A model generated the notes under the pieces. That model worked only from the letters and a program-made list of their open reading frames with translations. It ran no database searches and was not told the DNA's origin. The position numbers were made by a program, and so were the translations under genes. Shown here one piece after another: positions 59,066-64,000 of a DNA stretch of 64,000 bases. Origin of the DNA: Blasia pusilla (taxonomy: Eukaryota > Marchantiophyta > Marchantiopsida > Blasiales); contig CM114272.1 in the NCBI GenBank assembly GCA_050084515.1, positions 53,630,001 to 53,694,000 of the forward strand, written 5' to 3'. Position 1 is the stretch's first letter. Each line of letters starts with the position of its first letter.

Positions 59066-60150
59066 CCTTTGGTTGCCATTTCCGCCATTACGGAGTGGAG
59101 GGTTTTCCACGACGTTCGTTGATTCTCTGACTTGCGTCGCCAACACGTATTTTGTTTTGGCCGCCACCGTCATCGCAGTTTCGTCATCAACCAGTGATGG
59201 CAGATGACCTCCGATTATGTTGTTTGATTTTTATTTCATGTTGCTATGTTGTGATTGGTATCCACTCGACGACGATTGAGTACCGTACCGCAACGTGTCG
59301 TTGATTGCTGCGCCGTGCCGCTCGTGACCGCACTGCACCGTCTCTATCACAGACCACCTCCTTCACTAAGGAGCAGAGCGTGTGAATTGCTGATTGTGGA
59401 GGGTATGCCGTCGAGTGCCGCACACCATTCCCGAGTGCCGTGTTGCTTGTAGCCGTTCCGTGCCGCCAGTGCCGCACTGGACCGCTCAACTTGCACCGCA
59501 CATCAAGGAGGTTGAGCAGCGTCAGTACGAGAGCAGTGCGACTTGCTGATTGGAGGAGTTGTCTTAACGATCAAGTTGGGGTCGAGATTTTCAGTTGCTG
59601 AGAAGCAACATCGACATGTGTTCAGGTTACCCATTCTGGTCCTTTACCCTACACGTGTGTGGAATTCTGGGTAGTTTATTTGGGGATCTTGTTGTGTGGA
59701 TGTTGAGAGCATCATTCATGTATGTGGTTTAGGGGACATAGACATGTATGGGATGTCCGGAGTTGAGGGTAGATTGTCGATAAGATGATAGCCTGGTTGA
59801 TTTTCCGCACCACGCCACGTATTGCCGCATGTTACACGTCTCGGGGAGGGAGAGTGTAGATCGAGTGCCGCATGTTTGGGATGAGAGATTGAGGGATTAC
59901 TCGCGAGGTTGAGAGTGATCGGGTGAGAGGGGCATGAGGGTCATCACGGAGTTCGTTCAGGACTTTGAGAGGCAAGGTGGTGAACCCGAGAGTAGCTCTA
60001 GAGGTTTTACGCGGAGTGGCACGAGGTTCTGAGGGTCTCCACGTGAGGGACCACCTCGACCTCCTTATGTGTCATGTCAGACAATGGGGAGGGTGTAGAG
60101 GAGTTTGTGAGCACATTGCCACACATTGTGAGTGGTCTTACTAGTTGGGC
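59066..60150 (+). other. probable leader of element C, start not defined
   Basis: No gene is recognised. It precedes the element C gag in the same way that the leaders of A and B precede theirs, but I could not align it or find the 5' terminus. Confidence 0.35.
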
Positions 60151-61010
60151 GTACGAGATGGACGACCGGGGTAGAGGACCTTGTAGGTTTTCAAGTGCAG
60201 TAGGTACGATTGACTTGCACGATTGCATAGCAAAGTTTAGGAGTTAGTGCGACTCCCAGCCGGCCAAGAACTCTAGAGAGTTCAACCCGTTTACAGCATG
60301 GAACGGTATGTTCCAGCATTTAGAGGGGGCGCCCATGGATGATTATCATGACTTCTCCCACAGATATGCCCAAGAGATTGAAGCATGGCAACTCTACTTT
60401 GACCCACACTATATGTCATGGACGGAGCCATTCCCAGATGAGGAGGAGGAGTCAGGAGAGGCTACTTCCTCTTCCACTAGTGATGTTTTAGGAGAGGTCA
60501 CTTGCACTGGAGCAGTTGCACCATCTAGTCGGGTTCGTCCCAGGTTCAACCCCGTGGTTGAGTTCTTTGCTGAGTTGAGGGCCAGCTACCAAGGGGTACG
60601 GACGGAGAAGTTGCGGAGGAGAGCGTAGCCACCATGGGTTTTGGGCGAGAGTGGTCACGATTGGCTGCACTATCTATGCAGCAACGTGGACTCCGAGATA
60701 GTTTGACTGTGGCATCACGAGCTCAGGTAGGATACCGAGAGGCCGTGCCACAAAGACCTACGCCTTCATATGTGGCTCAGCAGCAGCAACCGCCTACTAT
60801 TACTTGTTGGTCATGTGGTGGAGCCCATCATCAACGCGATTGCACTCGTCAGGGTCATGGACGTGTGCCTCAGCATGGAGGAGGAGATGGTGTTGCACCA
60901 GGAGGTTATTAGTGTGACTATTGTCAAAGATGTGGTCATACACACGCCACGTGTTTCAGTTTACATTGTGAGTTACGTCCGGACCGAGGGCCAGAGAGGG
61001 CACCAAAGTG
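60151..61010 (+). pseudogene. gag of element C
   Basis: The capsid part contains MFQHLEGAPMDDYHDFS (about 60308-60358), matching A and B. The frame 60308-60628 ends early, where about 200 bp of capsid present in A is missing. The next frame (60634-60912) gives a CX2CX3HX4C knuckle (CWSCGGAHHQRDC), then after a stop a second CX2CX4HX4C-type knuckle (about 60916-60957). The two-knuckle layout is the same as in A. Confidence 0.78.
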
Positions 61011-62245
61011 AGTAGTCGGTCCAGGTGGGCTAGAGATCGTGCACCAGGTGGTCTCGTTGGGAGACGAGGAGTTGGAGTTGCCCGACAGGGTGGTGGAGCT
61101 GCCCGTGGAGGAGGTAGAGTACCACCACCTAGACGCGCCAAGGGAGACGCCAAACATGAGGCTGGGATGGCTGCTCAGATACAGCAGCTACATGAGCAAA
61201 TTGCCGCTATGGCATTGAGGTTACCCGATGCCATATTCGTGGCATCGACATCATATGGAGCAGCCAGAGATATGGAGGATCATGGTTGGATGTGCGTGGT
61301 TACCCAGATGGAGGCCGCCGCAGTTGTGACGCTGGAGCACTCGCAAAGTTGGATCCACAGCGAGGGGAAGCCAAAAAATAGACTAGGCTTCCTCAGTCTT
61401 TTACGTTATCCGAAGCGATGAGGACCCCATCGATGGGTCCTCATCAAAGTTCCTCGAGAGTTGGTGATGTTGTTGGTGTGCAGGCATGGAGGGCGATGGA
61501 AGAAGCAAGTGCGACAACTCCTATTGTTGATGCTTACGAGGGGCATGAGTTGAGCACGATGTTGGGGATGGTCACTGTTGTGTACCGCACTCCTTTATTT
61601 TCTGCTTCTAATGTTATGACGTTGGGAGGTACGCTCGCCGAGCGGCTGGTTGCTTCACTATGTGAGCGTGGAGTTGGAGTTCCTACATCACGTTCAGAGA
61701 TGATTGCAGAGGAGGTGATGGACCTGCCCTTGGAGCGGATGCTCAAGCCGTCCACGTCAGATTCATGGCAGGTTGTGGTTGTTAGGATGGCGGAGATGCC
61801 CGCTAGACCCGTGATAGAGCGTGCCATGGCTTCTCCTGGTGTTGTGTTGTTGGATAACTGAGGAGAGGTCTTCCAGTTGGTGAGTCCCGGAGGTAGAGCT
61901 TTTAGTCTGCATTGCATCTTGTTGGATCTAGGAGCGCAACCCTTGATGTTGGGGAAAGCGTCATTTAGAGGATTGGGCTTCACGAGAGCCGATGTGGAGC
62001 GCTGTCCATTCCGGATTCAGACATCCTTGGGTGGAGCAAGTACCACACAATATATCACCATATAGGAGGTCGTGGTGAGGATTCGCCCTCGACATCCTAC
62101 AGATGAGTCTGTGGTGGGAGCCAATATGATACTGATTGATGTAGAGTCCTTCGACGTCTTGGTTGGTGGAGCAGTGTTATACCCGATGGGGTTTTCCCGG
62201 GATTACTGGGAGGAGTCAGCGTCCTACAGATTAGGATGGTAGTCA
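61011..62245 (+). pseudogene. aspartic protease region of element C
   Basis: A long polar linker region (61008-61861, two frames) leads to the protease block ILLDLGAQPLMLGKA (about 61918-61962), in which the residue after the active-site Asp is Leu instead of Ser. The block ends DVLVGGAVLYPMGFSRDYW (about 62155-62211). Stops at about 61859 (CGA or CGG to TGA) and 62063 break it. Confidence 0.75.
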
Positions 62246-63828
62246 AGTGATGGGCGCCTTAGCTCATTACCCATTCGATTCATAGGTGCACTGATCGAGC
62301 GACGGCCAGGAGAGGTGGCCACCTTAGCAGCATTTAGCAGTGCCATCACTTGGCTTAGTGATTTGATTGAGGGATATGTCCATGCAAAAGATACTCCCAT
62401 TCCTGACATTTCTGTGAGAGAGTGTTATGGTAGCCGCATAATTCTTTGGAGGAGAGTTTCCGTTGTGGGGCTTGATTGAGGAGCTTCGACGATTGGTAGA
62501 TGAGCACGTGCAGACCGCGTGGAGCGAGGCGTTTGCACCGGAGCGTGACGGGTCTGAGGAACCCGCAGTAGCAGGGAGTGCTACGATGGCACCCTTGGAT
62601 ACCACACCTATTGTGTGGTATATCCTGGAGGAGGATATTCGAGTGTTAGATCTCTTTGGAGGGATTAGCACTGGGTTAGTTGTTGTTTTGCAGGCAAGAG
62701 TGCGAGTGGAGCAGTACCTGAATGTGGAGAGTGATGATGTTACGAGGCGCGTCTCACTACGATATGTGTCGTAATTACGCCTACGTTTTCTCGACTTATT
62801 GTCTGCGTACGCGGTACAGGGGTACCAAAGTTCCCTACCGAGGGATATTTTATTGTTGGGGGCGTAGGACTTAGAGCGGGTAGGGACCATTGATTTGGTC
62901 ATTGCCGGTTGGCCATGTCAGGGCCAATCGAGTGCTAGGCAGGGTTACATCCCGGTTATTTTGGGAGATGTTGAGGGTCTTGGCGATTTAGTTCTTTACC
63001 TACATTCTGGAGAATGTGACGATCTTAGGAGACTCTAGGTCACGGGTGGTGACGAGTGCTCATTAGGTGCGTGTGTTCTTGGATGCGGCGAGTGTAGGTT
63101 CTAGAGCCCATTGCTCGCGTCTATGGTGGACCAAATTGGTGCCCCATGCGGTGTTATGGAGGGCATATGCAAGAGTGGAGCGCCCCTCCCATTTGTTAAT
63201 GGATTCCATTCTAGATCCAGGTCGTCGATCACATGCAGTGCGGCACGATGATCGACCACCGTTGATCGTGATCAATAGGGTAGGCAGGCCGCGGGCAGCC
63301 TTGCCCACGTTTGTGAGTTTTCCCGCTTCCTATGCATACAAGGAGGCCGGTCCTGGCTTGGTTTGGGATGACCAGGTTCAGCGGTTGGTGGAGCCCAACG
63401 CCGATGAGAGAGAGTGAGCGATGGGATTTCCCAGAGGATTGACGGCAGTATCGTCAGTGTCAGAGGCATCACGACGCCATATCTTGGGTTAGGCGATGGA
63501 CATGAAGTGCTTGACATGGATCCTTAGCTAGGGAGTGGTTGAGCATCGCTATATGCGATTGCAACAGATCACAGCGGTTGCGTTGGTGAGCCCCATGCTT
63601 ACCAAGACGGTGGAGGCAATGGCTGGGGGCGAGACCCGAGGAGATCTACACAGCAAGGGAGATTGGGAGAGACACCCTTTGACTTCCTGGGATGTTTTGT
63701 AGGTACACTAGGAGATGATAGCCACAGCATCGAGCGTAGTTCCAGGCACTGCATGTGGAGGAGATCAAAGTTTGCAGTTGGTTGTAGGAGAGCGGTCGAG
63801 TGTTGTTGTTCGAGACCGGGTTGCACCA
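62246..63828 (+). pseudogene. DNMT3-like DNA methyltransferase module of element C
   Basis: Motif I VLDLFGGISTGLVVVL (about 62645-62692), the motif II-like NVESDD, motif IV DLVIAGWPCQGQ (Cys codon about 62916-62918), a frameshifted RLFWEMLRVL, motif VI ILENV (about 63004-63018), motif VIII DAASVGSRAHCSRLWW (about 63082-63129), LPTFVSFPASYAYKEAGP, and a C-terminal ERE-stop-AMGFP...ILG block (about 63410-63490). Stops at 62774, 62866 and elsewhere, plus a frameshift near 62945, make it inactive. The match of all key motifs to A and B, despite heavy divergence elsewhere, is the point of interest. Confidence 0.83.
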
Positions 63829-63837
63829 TAGCAATCA
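63829..63837 (+). promoter_or_regulatory. candidate leaky amber stop (UAG-CAA-TCA) before RT, element C
   Basis: TAG CAA TCA fits UAG-CARYYA and lies at the same module boundary as in A (7685) and B (55582), upstream of the TWEPLLGPKLTRGE-like start of RT. Confidence 0.35.
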
Positions 63838-64000
63838 CCGATACCCGTGCCGGAGAGTCCTACCGTAGTCATGATGGAGATTTGGGAGCCAGATATAGGC
63901 CCTAAGTTGACAAGAGGAGAGTGGCGCCGGATACATCACTTCCTCAAGAGCTATAGGAGTTGCTTTGCATTTAGCATGGAGGATTTGGGTATGTTGAAGG
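63838..64000 (+). pseudogene. N-terminus of the element C reverse transcriptase region
   Basis: Reads IWEPDIGPKLTRGEW and SYRSCFAFSMEDLG in one frame, matching 7733-7840 of A. The catalytic blocks lie beyond the window. Confidence 0.75.

Larger units (their letters stand above)
60151..64000 (+). mobile_element. divergent Ty3/gypsy methyltransferase element C (runs off the window)
   Basis: Collinear with A and B but clearly a different subfamily: the protein text is similar and the nucleotide sequence much diverged. Gag, protease, methyltransferase and the first RT codons are visible; the rest lies beyond 64000. It begins within about 1.2 kb of the end of B, in the same direction. Many stops show it is an old copy. 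Confidence 0.85.

Overview
The window reads as nuclear DNA of a land plant. It has two intron-containing genes of plant type, a GT61 glycosyltransferase and a mitochondrial-type uS17 ribosomal protein. These sit in a sea of decayed transposons with plant hallmarks: Ty3/gypsy, Ty1/copia with an initiator-Met primer site, and a CACTA element. I cannot fix the clade from the sequence. The transposon-borne DNMT3-like enzymes fit lineages that keep DNMT3, such as bryophytes, lycophytes, ferns or gymnosperms, rather than flowering plants.

The main discovery is a family of gypsy elements carrying a C5-cytosine DNA methyltransferase and a PHD finger. Copy A is at 1745-11547, copy B at 49842-58967, and a divergent third copy C runs from about 60.1 kb off the right edge. 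The order is long leader, Gag with two CCHC knuckles, aspartic protease, DNMT3-like methyltransferase, reverse transcriptase, RNase H, integrase, PHD finger. All three copies are broken by stops and frameshifts, but motifs I, IV, VI, VIII and the C-terminal motifs survive. All three also have an amber codon in a UAG-CARYYA-like context at the methyltransferase/RT boundary. Copies A and B have 5-bp target duplications but no ordinary pair of long terminal repeats.

Layout. 0-1.74 and 11.55-12.55 kb: a decayed protein-kinase-like gene on the minus strand, split by element A. 13.93-14.93 kb: solo LTR. 15.38-19.36 kb: non-autonomous CACTA transposon with TAT target duplication. 19.4-25.3 kb: AT-rich non-coding DNA with microsatellites and a 312-bp tandem duplication, then a GC-rich stretch leading into the GT61 gene (25.31-27.87 kb). 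31.5-34.6 and 40.7-42.6 kb: unrecognised coding-like fragments, mostly minus strand, possibly one gene split by a copia element (34.66-40.71 kb), which itself carries a nested solo LTR (37.90-38.95 kb). 44.25-45.10 kb: uS17m gene. 45.5-47 kb: fold-back and repeated DNA. 47.74-48.77 kb: third solo LTR of the same family. 49.74-59.07 kb: minisatellite split by element B. 60-64 kb: element C.

Only the GT61 and uS17m genes look intact. The methyltransferase elements are fossils here, but their relatedness and shared architecture argue that the enzyme was a standing part of a mobile lineage, plausibly writing methylation on its own or host DNA to change how the element is silenced.
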